From Pseudomonas nitroreducens NBRC 12694 (GTDB taxonomy: Bacteria > Pseudomonadota > Gammaproteobacteria > Pseudomonadales > Pseudomonadaceae), in assembly GCF_002091755.1 (NCBI RefSeq), contig NZ_BDAI01000004.1, positions 62,001-126,000 on the forward strand: a stretch of 64,000 bases of DNA, written 5' to 3'. How positions within the stretch are numbered: position 1 is the stretch's first letter; each line of letters begins with the position of its first letter. Position numbers and translations under genes: made by a program. This document shows positions 26,452 to 35,649 of this stretch, piece after piece. The notes below the pieces were generated by a model. The model saw only the letters and a program-made list of their open reading frames with translations, searched no databases and was not told where the DNA came from.

Positions 26452-26598
26452 TCGCGAAACTCATCGAAGCGGATTGCAGGGTCGTTTTGCCCGGTGCGGT
26501 GGACGCCAAAGGTACACCGATTGCTACCGCGTAACACCCAAGGCGGCCCGCCCAACTTTTCGTTGGCTGGGTCTGATGGCGCGAAAACGGCATGCTGA

Positions 26599-26627
26599 TT
26601 GACACTCTAGAGCAATTGCTCTAAAAA
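26599..26627 (+). promoter_or_regulatory. laoCBA promoter with LaoR operator candidate
   Basis: A consensus -35 TTGACA (26599-26604) is followed after 17 bases by TAAAAA (26622-26627). The spacer is almost filled by the perfect 16-bp palindrome TAGAGCAATTGCTCTA (26608-26623). A repressor bound there would block RNA polymerase directly. It is the only perfect palindrome of this length I see in the 266-bp laoR-laoC gap. Confidence 0.7.
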
Positions 26628-26717
26628 ACCAGCAACAGTATAAAAACGCGAAGCATCCGAGATCCCTGTGTGAATCCCCGGAAAGCTTCCCCACCCGCTT
26701 CCGCCCAGGAGCCCGTC

Positions 26718-28148
26718 ATGGTTGCCGATATCGCCTACCTGCAGCAGACCCAGCAGCAGATCAGCCAGCTGGAAACCCTTCTCGAACGCCAGCGCCAGGC
26801 CTATCGCGCGAACCCGATGCCGGACGCCGGCCAGCGCATCCAGTGGCTGAAGAGCCTCGCCAACCTGCTGGTGACCGAGCAGAAGGCGATCATCGACGCC
26901 ATCAACGCCGACTTCAGCAACCGTTCCGCCGACGAAACCCTGCTCGCCGAAGTGCTGCCCAGCCTGCACGGCGTGCACTACGCCACCAAACGCGTGAGGA
27001 AGTGGATGAAGCCCTCGCGCCGCAGCGTGGGCATGCAGTTCATGCCGGCCTCGGCCAAGGTCATCTACCAGCCGCTGGGCGTAGTGGGCGTGATCGTGCC
27101 GTGGAACTACCCGCTGTTCCTCGCCATCGGCCCGCTGACCGGGGCGCTGGCCGCCGGCAACCGGGTGATGATCAAGATGAGCGAGTCCACCCCGGAATCC
27201 GCCTGCGTGCTGAAGGATCTGCTGGCCAAGGTCTTCCCCGAGGACCTGGTCGCCGTGGTGCAGGGCGAAGTGGATGTCGGCGTCGCCTTCTCCAAGCTGC
27301 CTTTCGACCACCTGCTGTTCACCGGTGCCACCAGCGTCGGCAAGCACGTGATGCGCGCCGCCGCCGAGAATCTCACCCCGGTGACCCTGGAACTGGGCGG
27401 CAAGTCGCCGGCCATCGTCTCGGCCAGCGTGCCGATGAAGGACGCCGCCGAGCGCATCGCCTTCGGCAAGACGCTCAACGCCGGGCAGACCTGCGTGGCA
27501 CCGGACTACGTGCTGGTGCCGCAGAACCGCGTCGACGAGTTCGTCGAGAGCTACCGCCAGGTGGTCCAGGGCTTCTTCCCGACACTGGAAAACAACCCGG
27601 ACTACACCGCGATCATCAACGAGCGCCAGCTGTCGCGCCTGAACGGCTACCTCGCCGACGCCCAGGCCCGCGGCGCCACCGTCATCCCGTTGTTCCCGCA
27701 GGCCCAGGGCCGCCGCCTGCCGCAGGCGCTGGTGCTGAACGTGACCGACGAGATGAAGATCATGCAGGAAGAGATCTTCGGCCCGCTGCTGCCGGTGATC
27801 CCCTACCAGACCCTCGACCAGGCGCTCAGCTACATCAACGAGCGCGATCGGCCGCTGGCCCTGTATTTCTTCGGCTATGACAAGCGCGAGCAGGACCACG
27901 TACTGGCGCAGACCCACTCCGGCGGCGTGTGCCTCAACGACACCCTGCTGCACGTCGCCCAGGACGACATGCCCTTCGGCGGCGTCGGCCCCTCCGGCAT
28001 GGGCCACTACCACGGCCACGAAGGCTTCCTGACCTTCTCCAAGGCCAAGGGCGTATTCAGCAAGCCGCGCTTCAACGCTGCGCGGGTGATCTACCCACCC
28101 TACGGTAAATCGCTGCAGAAGCTGGTCTACAAGCTGTTCATTCGCTGA
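26718..28148 (+). CDS. laoC: Long-chain aldehyde dehydrogenase, coniferyl-aldehyde-dehydrogenase type
   Basis: A 476-residue NAD(P)-dependent aldehyde dehydrogenase. The catalytic Glu is in TLELGGKSP and the catalytic Cys in NAGQTCVAPDYVLVP, a signature of the CalB/fatty-aldehyde subgroup. The C-terminal hydrophobic stretch IYPPYGKSLQKLVYKLF may hold it at the membrane. It oxidises the aldehyde made by LaoA to the fatty acid. The ATG at 26718 with CAGGAGCCCGTC is chosen; a GTG at 26670 would add 16 residues. Confidence 0.93.
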   Translation: MVADIAYLQQTQQQISQLETLLERQRQAYRANPMPDAGQRIQWLKSLANLLVTEQKAIIDAINADFSNRSADETLLAEVLPSLHGVHYATKRVRKWMKPSRRSVGMQFMPASAKVIYQPLGVVGVIVPWNYPLFLAIGPLTGALAAGNRVMIKMSESTPESACVLKDLLAKVFPEDLVAVVQGEVDVGVAFSKLPFDHLLFTGATSVGKHVMRAAAENLTPVTLELGGKSPAIVSASVPMKDAAERIAFGKTLNAGQTCVAPDYVLVPQNRVDEFVESYRQVVQGFFPTLENNPDYTAIINERQLSRLNGYLADAQARGATVIPLFPQAQGRRLPQALVLNVTDEMKIMQEEIFGPLLPVIPYQTLDQALSYINERDRPLALYFFGYDKREQDHVLAQTHSGGVCLNDTLLHVAQDDMPFGGVGPSGMGHYHGHEGFLTFSKAKGVFSKPRFNAARVIYPPYGKSLQKLVYKLFIR

Positions 28149-28183
28149 CCGGCACCCTCCAAGACACAGGTGAAAAAACAAGA

Positions 28184-28729
28184 ATGACAGACACCTCCCT
28201 GAGCGCGCCGGGACTCTCCCGGCGCGGCGTGCTCAAGATCGGCCTGCTGGGCGGGGCCTTCCTCGCCACGGCGGGCGTTACCGCCAGCCTCAGCGGCTGC
28301 TCCGCCAGCACTCCGGCCAATGGCTTTGCCGTGCTGCGCGATTCCGACCTGCCGTTCCTGCGCGCGCTGGTCCCGGTGATGCTGGCCGGCGCCGTGCCCG
28401 CCGAGCGCATGGCCGAGGCGGTCAAAGGCACCCTCCAGAGCCTGGACAACAACCTCAACCACCTCTCCCCGGAAATGCTCAAGCTCACCGTGCAGCTGTT
28501 CGACGTGCTCGCCCTGCCGATCACCCGCGGGCCGCTCACCGGCATCTGGGGCAGCTGGGACAACGCCAGCGCGCAGGATGTGCAGAACTTCCTGAACCAC
28601 TGGCAGAACAGCTTCATCTCCCTGCTGAAGATGGGCCACAGCTCGCTGCTGCAACTGGTGATGATGGCCTGGTACAGCCGCCCGGAATCCTGGGGCCACT
28701 GCGGCTACCCCGGCCCGCCGAAAATCTGA
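28184..28729 (+). CDS. laoB: Tat-exported protein LaoB, partner of the alcohol dehydrogenase
   Basis: A 181-residue protein with a twin-arginine signal (SRRGVLKIGLLGGAFL) followed by a Cys that could also be lipidated (SLSGCSA). The mature part is helical and resembles the small-subunit family that accompanies GMC oxidoreductases (gluconate 2-dehydrogenase subunit 3-like). In P. aeruginosa the equivalent gene (PA0365) was named laoB and supports long-chain alcohol oxidation. It is 35 bp after laoC and 39 bp before laoA. Confidence 0.85.
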   Translation: MTDTSLSAPGLSRRGVLKIGLLGGAFLATAGVTASLSGCSASTPANGFAVLRDSDLPFLRALVPVMLAGAVPAERMAEAVKGTLQSLDNNLNHLSPEMLKLTVQLFDVLALPITRGPLTGIWGSWDNASAQDVQNFLNHWQNSFISLLKMGHSSLLQLVMMAWYSRPESWGHCGYPGPPKI

Positions 28730-28768
28730 TTTCGCCAGAACAACAAGAATTCGCCTGAGAGATTTCCG

Positions 28769-30358
28769 ATGCCCGTACCCGATCTGTTCGCCGAGGGCCT
28801 GGCCCGCGGCTGGAAAGTCCACAACGGCTCGCGCCTGGACAAGGACCTGACCCTGGAGGCCGACGTGGTGATCGTCGGCACCGGCGCCGGCGGCGGCACC
28901 ACTGCCGAAACCCTCAGCGCCGCCGGCTACAAGGTGCTGCTGGTGGAAGAAGGCCCGCTCAAGACCAGCAGCGACTTCAAGATGCAGGAAGCCGACGCCT
29001 ACCCGAACCTGTACCAGGAAGGCATCGGCCGGATGAGCAAGGACGGCGCCATCACCATCCTCCAGGGCCGCGCCGTGGGCGGCACCACCCTGGTCAACTG
29101 GACGTCCAGCTTCCGCACCCCCGAGCCGACCCTGGAACACTGGGCCAAGGAACACGGCGTGAAGGGCCACAGCGTCGCCGAAATGGCGCCCTGGTTCGAG
29201 AAGATGGAACAGCGCCTGGGCGTCGCGCCCTGGATCATGCCGCCCAACGCCAACAACGACGTGATCCGCAACGGCTGCGAGAAGCTCGGCCTGCACTGGA
29301 AGGTCATCCCGCGCAACGTCCGTGGCTGCTGGAACATCGGCTACTGCGGCATGGGCTGCCCGACCAACGCCAAGCAATCGATGCTGGTCACCACCATTCC
29401 GGCCACCCTGGAGAAAGGCGGCGAACTGCTGTTCCTCGCCCGCGCCGACCGCCTGCTGCTCGACGGCAACAAGGTCAGCGGCCTGGAATGCTCGGCCATG
29501 GACGAGCGCTGCGTCGCCCCCACCGGCCGCAAGATCACCATCAAGGCGCGTCACTACGTGCTCTCCGGCGGCGGCATCAATACCCCGGCGATCCTCCTGC
29601 GCTCCAAGGCGCCGGACCCGAACGGCCGCGTCGGCCAGCGCACCTTCCTGCACACGGTGAACTTCAGCGCCGCCCTGTTCGACGAAGTGATCAACCCGTT
29701 CTACGGCGCACCGCAGTCGATCTATTCCGACCACTTCCAATGGGACGACGGCGCCACCGGACGCATGTCCTACAAGCTGGAAGTACCGCCGCTGCAACCG
29801 GCGCTCAGCGCCACCCTGCTCGGCCGCTTCGGCGAAGACAATGCGCTGCGCATGGAGCAGTTGCCGCACACCAACGTGATCCTCGCGCTGATGCGCGACG
29901 GCTTCCATCCGGACAGCGCAGTGGGCTCCGTCAGCCTGCGCGGTGACGATACCCCGGTGCTCGACTACCAGATGACCGATTACACCTGGGACGGTATCCG
30001 CCGCGCCTTCCACACCATGGCCGACATCCAGTTTGCCGCTGGCGCCAAGGCCGTGCTGCCGCTGCACGCCGACGCCGGCTACGTTAAGACTGCCAAGGAA
30101 GCACACGAGCTGATCGACAGCCTGAGCCTGGAGCTGTACCGCACCCGCCTGGGCAGTGCCCACGTGATGGGCGGCTGCGCCATGGGCGAGGACCCGAAGC
30201 AGTCGGTGTGCGACAGCCTCGGCCGCCACCACCAGCTGGAGAACCTGTCGATCCACGATGGCTCGCTGTTCCCCACCAGCATCGGCGCCAACCCGCAGCT
30301 CTCGGTCTACGGCCTCACCGCGCAACTGGCCGACGCCCTGGCCAAGCGGCTGGGTTGA
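28769..30358 (+). CDS. laoA: GMC-family long-chain alcohol dehydrogenase
   Basis: A 529-residue flavoprotein. The FAD-binding fold is DVVIVGTGAGGGTTAETLS near residue 30; GGTTLVNWTSSF is the second GMC signature, and the C-terminal active-site His lies in HVMGGCAMGE. A cysteine-rich segment, WNIGYCGMGCPTNAKQ, may bind metal or a cluster. It oxidises long-chain alcohols and probably feeds the quinone pool. No signal sequence is seen, so export would depend on LaoB. Equivalent of PA0364. Confidence 0.92.
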   Translation: MPVPDLFAEGLARGWKVHNGSRLDKDLTLEADVVIVGTGAGGGTTAETLSAAGYKVLLVEEGPLKTSSDFKMQEADAYPNLYQEGIGRMSKDGAITILQGRAVGGTTLVNWTSSFRTPEPTLEHWAKEHGVKGHSVAEMAPWFEKMEQRLGVAPWIMPPNANNDVIRNGCEKLGLHWKVIPRNVRGCWNIGYCGMGCPTNAKQSMLVTTIPATLEKGGELLFLARADRLLLDGNKVSGLECSAMDERCVAPTGRKITIKARHYVLSGGGINTPAILLRSKAPDPNGRVGQRTFLHTVNFSAALFDEVINPFYGAPQSIYSDHFQWDDGATGRMSYKLEVPPLQPALSATLLGRFGEDNALRMEQLPHTNVILALMRDGFHPDSAVGSVSLRGDDTPVLDYQMTDYTWDGIRRAFHTMADIQFAAGAKAVLPLHADAGYVKTAKEAHELIDSLSLELYRTRLGSAHVMGGCAMGEDPKQSVCDSLGRHHQLENLSIHDGSLFPTSIGANPQLSVYGLTAQLADALAKRLG

Positions 30359-30381
30359 CGCTCCCTGCGCAATTGCTCTTC

Positions 30382-30407
30382 GTAGGAGCGAGCTAGCTCG
30401 CCCCTAC
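30382..30407. repeat. Single REP palindrome downstream of laoA
   Basis: GTAGG-AG-CGAGCTAGCTCG-CC-CCTAC is a self-complementary REP unit 23 bases after the laoA stop. It belongs to the GTAGGAGCGAGC family, with a TAG centre rather than the usual TTG, and may also act as a transcript-end stem. Confidence 0.8.
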
Positions 30408-30602
30408 CTGGTTTGCCGCGCAAAAAACCGCGCACGGGCTCTGGCACGGGGCTTGTGCGTGACTCATGGGTCTCTCGCCGCCAATCTCAGGTAGTCCGTT
30501 CACAGAAGCACTACCAAGGTCGCTTGGCCCCACGGACATGCTGCGTTACCATCCGCCCGCTATTGCACCCGCCTGCCAACAAGAGCCGACCAGGACGCCG
30601 CG

Positions 30603-31082
30603 ATGAATCGAGTGTTGTACCCGGGTACCTTCGACCCCATCACCAAAGGCCATGCCGATCTGGTCGAACGCGCCTCGCGACTGTTCGACCAGGTGATCAT
30701 TGCCGTCGCCGCCAGCCCCAAGAAGAATCCCCTGTTCCCGCTGGAACAGCGCGTCGAGCTGGCCCGCCAGGTCACCTCGCACCTGCCCAATGTAGAAGTC
30801 GTCGGCTTCTCCACGCTGCTCGCGCATTTCGCCAAGGAGCAGAATGCGAACATCCTGCTGCGCGGCCTGCGCGCGGTGTCGGATTTCGAGTACGAGTTCC
30901 AGCTGGCCAACATGAACCGCCAGCTCGCACCTGACCTGGAAAGCATGTTCCTCACGCCGTCGGAGAAGTACTCCTTCATCTCCTCCACCCTGGTGCGCGA
31001 GATCGCGGCCCTGGGCGGCGACATCACCAAATTCGTCCATCCCGCGGTGGCCAGCGCCCTGGCCGAGCGCTTCAAGCGCTGA
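30603..31082 (+). CDS. coaD: Phosphopantetheine adenylyltransferase
   Basis: A 159-residue nucleotidyltransferase that adenylates 4'-phosphopantetheine in coenzyme A synthesis. YPGTFDPITKGHADLVERA carries the TxGH nucleotide-binding motif; LRGLRAVSDFEYEFQLANMN and the SSTLVREIAALGGD end are family-typical. Monocistronic in appearance, with a REP and 190 bp of non-coding sequence upstream. Confidence 0.97.
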   Translation: MNRVLYPGTFDPITKGHADLVERASRLFDQVIIAVAASPKKNPLFPLEQRVELARQVTSHLPNVEVVGFSTLLAHFAKEQNANILLRGLRAVSDFEYEFQLANMNRQLAPDLESMFLTPSEKYSFISSTLVREIAALGGDITKFVHPAVASALAERFKR

Positions 31083-31090
31083 TCCGCACG

Positions 31091-31110
31091 CCGCCAAGGA
31101 TGGCGGTTTC
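31091..31110 (+). terminator. Probable coaD terminator
   Basis: CCGCCA and TGGCGG pair across a 4-nt loop and are followed by TTTC, 8 bases beyond the coaD stop. The stem is short but G/C-rich. Confidence 0.5.
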
Positions 31111-31216
31111 CGTCAGTTGACTCCCTGACTGCGTGCACTGCGCGCGCCGATACGGCACAATTTCATCCTTGTTGCTACCGATCGCCATGGCAGCCGCCCT
31201 GGTTGGAGTTGTATCG

Positions 31217-31468
31217 ATGTCCCTGAAAATCACTGACGATTGCATCAACTGCGACGTCTGCGAACCCGAGTGCCCCAATGCCGCGATCTCCCAGGGCGAG
31301 GAGATCTACGTCATCGACCCGAACCTGTGCACCGAATGCGTCGGCCACTATGACGAGCCGCAGTGCCAGCAGGTCTGCCCGGTCGACTGCATTCCCCTCG
31401 ACGAAACCCATGTCGAGAGCAAGGAAGAGCTGATGGAGAAGTACAAGAAGCTCACCGGCAAGGCCTGA
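31217..31468 (+). CDS. fdx: YfhL-type 2[4Fe-4S] ferredoxin
   Basis: An 83-residue ferredoxin with two cluster motifs, CINCDVCEPECP and CTECVGHYDEPQCQQVCP; the 8-residue insertion between the second and third cysteine of the second motif is the YfhL/Allochromatium type, which lowers one cluster's potential. The C-terminal acidic helix VESKEELMEKYKKL is also typical. The ATG at 31217 gives the normal size; an upstream extension is not family-like. Confidence 0.95.
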   Translation: MSLKITDDCINCDVCEPECPNAAISQGEEIYVIDPNLCTECVGHYDEPQCQQVCPVDCIPLDETHVESKEELMEKYKKLTGKA

Positions 31469-31591
31469 CTTCGCGCGATTCGACACTTTTTCATTGAGTT
31501 CTCACAAACCTGCGGCGCCGTGGATTGTCTATCCTCCACCTTCGCCCCATTTGGTTTTCCAGCCGGCAATGCCGGCGGTTCGTGAGATGCC

Positions 31592-33295
31592 ATGTCCTCG
31601 TTGAACTCCCGCTCCCGCGCCTCCCTGCTCGGCTTCTGCAGCCTGCTGCTGCTCAGCTTCGCGCTGCACGCCGCGGAACACCCGGCCCAGGCCAGCGTCG
31701 CCACGGCGCATCCGTCCGCCACTGTCGCGGGCCTTGAAACACTCGCCGACGGCGGCAACGCCTTCGACGCCGCCGTGGCCATCGCCGCCGCGCTGGCGGT
31801 GGCCGAACCCTACGGCTCAGGCCTGGGCGGCGGCGGTTTCTTCCTGCTGCGCAAGGCCGGCAGCCCGCCGACCTACCATTTCATCGACGCCCGCGAGCGC
31901 GCGCCACTGGCCGCTCACGCGCGGATGTACGAGCGCAACGGCAAGGTCGATCCGCAGCTGTCGCTCAACGGCCCTCTGGCCGCCGGCATCCCCGGCCTGC
32001 CCGCCGCCCTGGCGGACATCACCAGCCGCTACGGCCGCAAGACCCTGGCGAACAACCTGGTGCCGGCGATCCGCCTGGCCACCGATGGCGTGTCCATCGA
32101 CCGTGTCTACATCGACCGCGCCTCCTGGCGTCTCGACGCGATGCGCCAGGACCGTGAGACCGCACGCATCTTCCTCGACCAGGGCAACCTGCCCGAGGAA
32201 TACAGCCTGATGCGCCAGCCGCAACTGGCCAACACCCTGGAGAAACTCGCGCGCTATGGTCGCATCGGCTTCTACGAAGGCGAGACCGCGCAGAAGCTGG
32301 TGGAAGGCGTGCGCGCCGCCGGTGGCGTGTGGAGCCTGGAGGACCTCGCCAGCTACCGCACCGTCGAGCGCCAGGCGCTGCGCTACCCGCTGGCCGACGG
32401 CAAGGAACTGATCAGCGCCCCGCCGCCCTCCGCCGGTGGCGTCGCCCTCGCGCAGAGCCTGGGCATGCTGCAGCAGCTGCCCTGGCAGAAGGCCGAACCC
32501 GTGCAGCGCGTCCACTACGTCGTCGAAGCCCTGCGCCGCGCCTACCGCGACCGTGGCCTGCTGGGCGACCCGGACCGCGTCGCCAACCCGGTCAACCAAC
32601 TGCTCGCACCGGATTACCTGAAGCGCCTGGCCGCCGGCATCGATCCGCAACGCGCCACGCCCAGCTCTTCGCTGCCACCCGCGCCCGCCTGGCGCGAGGG
32701 CGATCACACCACCCACTTCGTGGTAATGGACGCCGACGGCAACGCCGTTGCTGCCACGCTGTCGGTCAACCTGCCCTTCGGCGCAGCCTTCACCGTGCCC
32801 GGCACCGGCGTGCTGCTCAATGACGAGATGGACGACTTCGCCACCGACGTCAGCGGCGCCAACGCCTACCAGCTGGCCGGCAGCCAGGCCAACGCGGTGG
32901 CCGCCGGCAAGCGCCCGCTGTCGAGCATGAGCCCGAGCTTCATCGAAAGCCCCACCGAGCTGGCCGCCTTCGGCACGCCCGGCGGCAGCCGGATTCCCAG
33001 CATGGTGTTGCTGGCGATGCTCGATTACCTGGACGGCAAGCCGGTGCAGCGCTGGGTCTCTTCGCCGCGCTACCACCACCAGTTCCTACCGGACGTGATC
33101 GAGCACGAACCACGCGCCTTCAGCGCTGCCGAAGCGGCCGACCTGCAGCGCCGTGGCTACACGCTCAAGGATGTGGGTCGCGCCTATGGCAACCAGCAGG
33201 TCCTGCTGTGGAACAAGAAGTCCGGCGAGGTGCAGTCCGCCAGCGATCCGCGCGGCATCGGCCTGGCCACCGAACTGGCGGCACCGCTGCGCTGA
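31592..33295 (+). CDS. ggt: Gamma-glutamyltransferase
   Basis: A 567-residue Ntn-hydrolase precursor with a signal peptide (LLGFCSLLLLSFALHAAEH). It self-cleaves before the nucleophile, Thr373 in DHTTHFVV, into large and small subunits and removes gamma-glutamyl groups from glutathione in the periplasm. The gamma-glutamyl-binding segment RPLSSMSPS and the glycine pair in GTPGGSRIPS are intact. A small GCCGGC-AAT-GCCGGC hairpin lies just before the start, where the ribosome-binding site is weak. Confidence 0.95.
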   Translation: MSSLNSRSRASLLGFCSLLLLSFALHAAEHPAQASVATAHPSATVAGLETLADGGNAFDAAVAIAAALAVAEPYGSGLGGGGFFLLRKAGSPPTYHFIDARERAPLAAHARMYERNGKVDPQLSLNGPLAAGIPGLPAALADITSRYGRKTLANNLVPAIRLATDGVSIDRVYIDRASWRLDAMRQDRETARIFLDQGNLPEEYSLMRQPQLANTLEKLARYGRIGFYEGETAQKLVEGVRAAGGVWSLEDLASYRTVERQALRYPLADGKELISAPPPSAGGVALAQSLGMLQQLPWQKAEPVQRVHYVVEALRRAYRDRGLLGDPDRVANPVNQLLAPDYLKRLAAGIDPQRATPSSSLPPAPAWREGDHTTHFVVMDADGNAVAATLSVNLPFGAAFTVPGTGVLLNDEMDDFATDVSGANAYQLAGSQANAVAAGKRPLSSMSPSFIESPTELAAFGTPGGSRIPSMVLLAMLDYLDGKPVQRWVSSPRYHHQFLPDVIEHEPRAFSAAEAADLQRRGYTLKDVGRAYGNQQVLLWNKKSGEVQSASDPRGIGLATELAAPLR

Positions 33296-33306
33296 CCAGG
33301 GATTCC

Positions 33307-35154
33307 TCAGGGCAGGATGAGGCCGGGCGCTTCGTCCTCGCCCGGCTCGAACAGGCCATGCTCGGTGCCCAGTTGCAGCACATTGCGCAGGCTCTGGATG
33401 ATGCGGCTGACGTAGCCCAGATCGTTCATCAGCGAGCTCATCTGCAGGCCATCCAGCTCGTGCCGGCGCACCGCAGCGAACAGACGCTGGCGGAAGGCAC
33501 CGTCGAATTCGGCGGCGCTTTCGTCGAGCAGCTGCAGGCGTGCCGCCAGCGCCTCTTGCGGTAGATCGCCGCCAATCAGCGAACCCAGCGCACGTACTTC
33601 CCGCAGCATCGCGATCAGATGCCGGCGCAGCTCGACATAGGTATCGCGCAGCACCGAAGGCTCGCCCTGCAGAGCCTGCCCCAGGTTCTTCTGCAGATGC
33701 TTGGCGTCCTTCACGGCATCCACCAGCTGTAGCGCCACCACCTGGCAGGACAGCCAGAAGCGCTGGTGTTCCTCGTCCAGAGGAACTTCGAGGCGCCCCA
33801 TGAAGCTCAGCAGATCGCCATAAACTCCCTTGATATGGCGCTGGTAGAGCACTTCCGCGCCCAGCGCATGGCGGTCGGGCGCCGCGCGCAGCTCGTTCTC
33901 GTCGATGCGCGGCTGGCTGAGCATGTCCACCGGCAGGTAGAGCGCGTGGCAGATCACCTCGATACTCAACCGGCCGAGATGTCGGAGTTCCTGGAGTACC
34001 GCGCTGGCAGCGGCATCGGCGGAATCCAGCGCGCGCTCGTTGAGGTAGCGCGCATGGGTGCGCTCGATGCTCGGCATGGCCGGCGCCATGTCGGTGATCA
34101 GCACGGCCGGCTCCTCCACTTCCGGCAACCAGCGCACCAGGGCATTGGCCAACGCGCCCTGCAACGGCCAGAACAACGCCACGCCCATGCCGTTGAACAG
34201 CGTATGGAACAGCGCCAGCTGGATCATCGGGTTGTCCGCCAGGCCCAGCGGCGTCACCAGCCAGTGCACCAGCCAGGTCAAGGGCGACAACAGCAGGAAG
34301 GCCAGCACCCCGGTCACGACATTGAACAGTACATGGGCCAGCGCCAGCCGCTGCCCGCTGCGGTTGCCGCCCAGGGAGCCGACGAAGGCCGTGGTGACGC
34401 TGCTGCCGACATTCGAGCCGATGGCGATGGCCAGGCTCTGGCCCAGCTCCAGTTGCCCGCCGGCCAGGGCTGCCAGGGTCAGCATCAGCGTGGCGTGGCT
34501 GGATTGCAGGACCACGGTGATGAGCAGGCCGAAGGTCACGAACAGCAGTGCGCCGAGCATGCCTTCGGCACGCAGCTCGCTCATGTCCATGGCATCGCCG
34601 AAGCTCTGGAAGCCTTCCTTGATCTGGTCGATGCCCAGGAAGATGAAGGCGATCCCCAGCAGGATGCGCCCGGCGGCCTTGCTCTTGGCGCCGTTGAAAC
34701 CCAGCAGGATGCCGAACACCAGCAATGGCAGCGCCAGCGGACTCAGGCTGAGATTCTGCCCGGCCAGTGCCAGCAGCCAGATACCGCTGGTGGCCCCCAG
34801 GTTGGCGCCGAACAGGATCGCGATTCCCCCCGCCAGCTGGATCAGCCCGGTGCTGATGAAGGCGATGGTGAGCAGCGAAACCAGCGTCGAGGATTGCAGC
34901 AGGAAGGTGCCGAAGAGGCCGAACAGCAGGCTCTTGCCACGCGTCGCGGTGCTCTTTTCCAGCCAGCGCTCGAGTTGGCTGCCGGCAAGATCGCGCAGCC
35001 CTTCTTCCAGGCACTGCATGCCGAACAGGAACAGCGCCAGGCCCGCTCCCAACTGCAGCAGGCCGGCACTGGACCAGAAGGTGTAGCCCAGGACTATAGC
35101 GACCAGCAGCAGAAGCAGCGGACGCAGGTGCTTCTTCAGGCCGCTCAGGTTCAT
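33307..35154 (-). CDS. Na/Pi cotransporter family protein with PhoU-like domain
   Basis: A 615-residue membrane protein of the NptA/YjbB type. Two inverted repeats each carry the QSS motif (TFLLQSSTLVSLLTI and TVVLQSSHATLMLTL). About nine transmembrane helices in residues 10-340 are followed by a long helical, charged PhoU-like cytoplasmic region (380-610). Relatives export or import phosphate with sodium. It is convergent with ggt (11 bp apart). Confidence 0.88.
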   Translation of the reverse strand: MNLSGLKKHLRPLLLLLVAIVLGYTFWSSAGLLQLGAGLALFLFGMQCLEEGLRDLAGSQLERWLEKSTATRGKSLLFGLFGTFLLQSSTLVSLLTIAFISTGLIQLAGGIAILFGANLGATSGIWLLALAGQNLSLSPLALPLLVFGILLGFNGAKSKAAGRILLGIAFIFLGIDQIKEGFQSFGDAMDMSELRAEGMLGALLFVTFGLLITVVLQSSHATLMLTLAALAGGQLELGQSLAIAIGSNVGSSVTTAFVGSLGGNRSGQRLALAHVLFNVVTGVLAFLLLSPLTWLVHWLVTPLGLADNPMIQLALFHTLFNGMGVALFWPLQGALANALVRWLPEVEEPAVLITDMAPAMPSIERTHARYLNERALDSADAAASAVLQELRHLGRLSIEVICHALYLPVDMLSQPRIDENELRAAPDRHALGAEVLYQRHIKGVYGDLLSFMGRLEVPLDEEHQRFWLSCQVVALQLVDAVKDAKHLQKNLGQALQGEPSVLRDTYVELRRHLIAMLREVRALGSLIGGDLPQEALAARLQLLDESAAEFDGAFRQRLFAAVRRHELDGLQMSSLMNDLGYVSRIIQSLRNVLQLGTEHGLFEPGEDEAPGLILP

Positions 35155-35227
35155 GGTCTACCCACAGGACTCACCCGGCAAGCCGGGCCGGCGAGGCGGC
35201 CAAGCCGCCCCGGAACGGGACGACGGA

Positions 35228-35566
35228 TCAGTCTTTCTTGTAGCCGCTGGTGGTGCAGCCCAGGCAGCGCACGAAGGCGGCCTTGCCCGGATCGACGACC
35301 AGCGCCTGGCCAGCTTCCTTGATATTGCCGCCGGCCGCGCTGAATGGCAGGGTCACCACGAAAGCAGCGGTGCCCACCACGGTGGCGGCGATCAGCAGCG
35401 GACGAGCGAAAATCAGGTCGCCCATCATCGCGTAGGCCGGCGGGGCCTCTACGGTGTAGGTCGGGTCGCCACTGACGTTGCTCACCGCGTCCTGAGCAAC
35501 GGCCGGCAGCACCGAGAATGCGCAGGTCAGTGCCATTGCAGTGGCGGTGGTGCGGAACAGGTTCAT
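35228..35566 (-). CDS. Small exported/membrane protein of unknown function
   Basis: A 112-residue protein with a signal peptide (RTTATAMALTCAFSVLPAVAQ) and one further hydrophobic helix (PLLIAATVVGTAAFVVTLPF), ending in RCLGCTTSGYKKD with a CxxC pair. AAGGACTTCCTTCC precedes the ATG. Similar proteins are present at this locus in pseudomonads. A function cannot be assigned; the CxxC could be redox active or bind metal. Confidence 0.75.
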   Translation of the reverse strand: MNLFRTTATAMALTCAFSVLPAVAQDAVSNVSGDPTYTVEAPPAYAMMGDLIFARPLLIAATVVGTAAFVVTLPFSAAGGNIKEAGQALVVDPGKAAFVRCLGCTTSGYKKD

Positions 35567-35649
35567 GGAAGGAAGTCCTTTTTTGTTTAGTTGGGCAGGC
35601 AGACTGCCATAACTATAACAGCGCTCCATGACTTGTCGCGTGACAGCCT

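Noticed and set aside
28769..30358. laoA and the 50401 GMC gene as copies of one gene
   Set aside because: Both are GMC proteins of equal length but with different cysteine patterns, partners and operon layout, so they are distinct enzymes.
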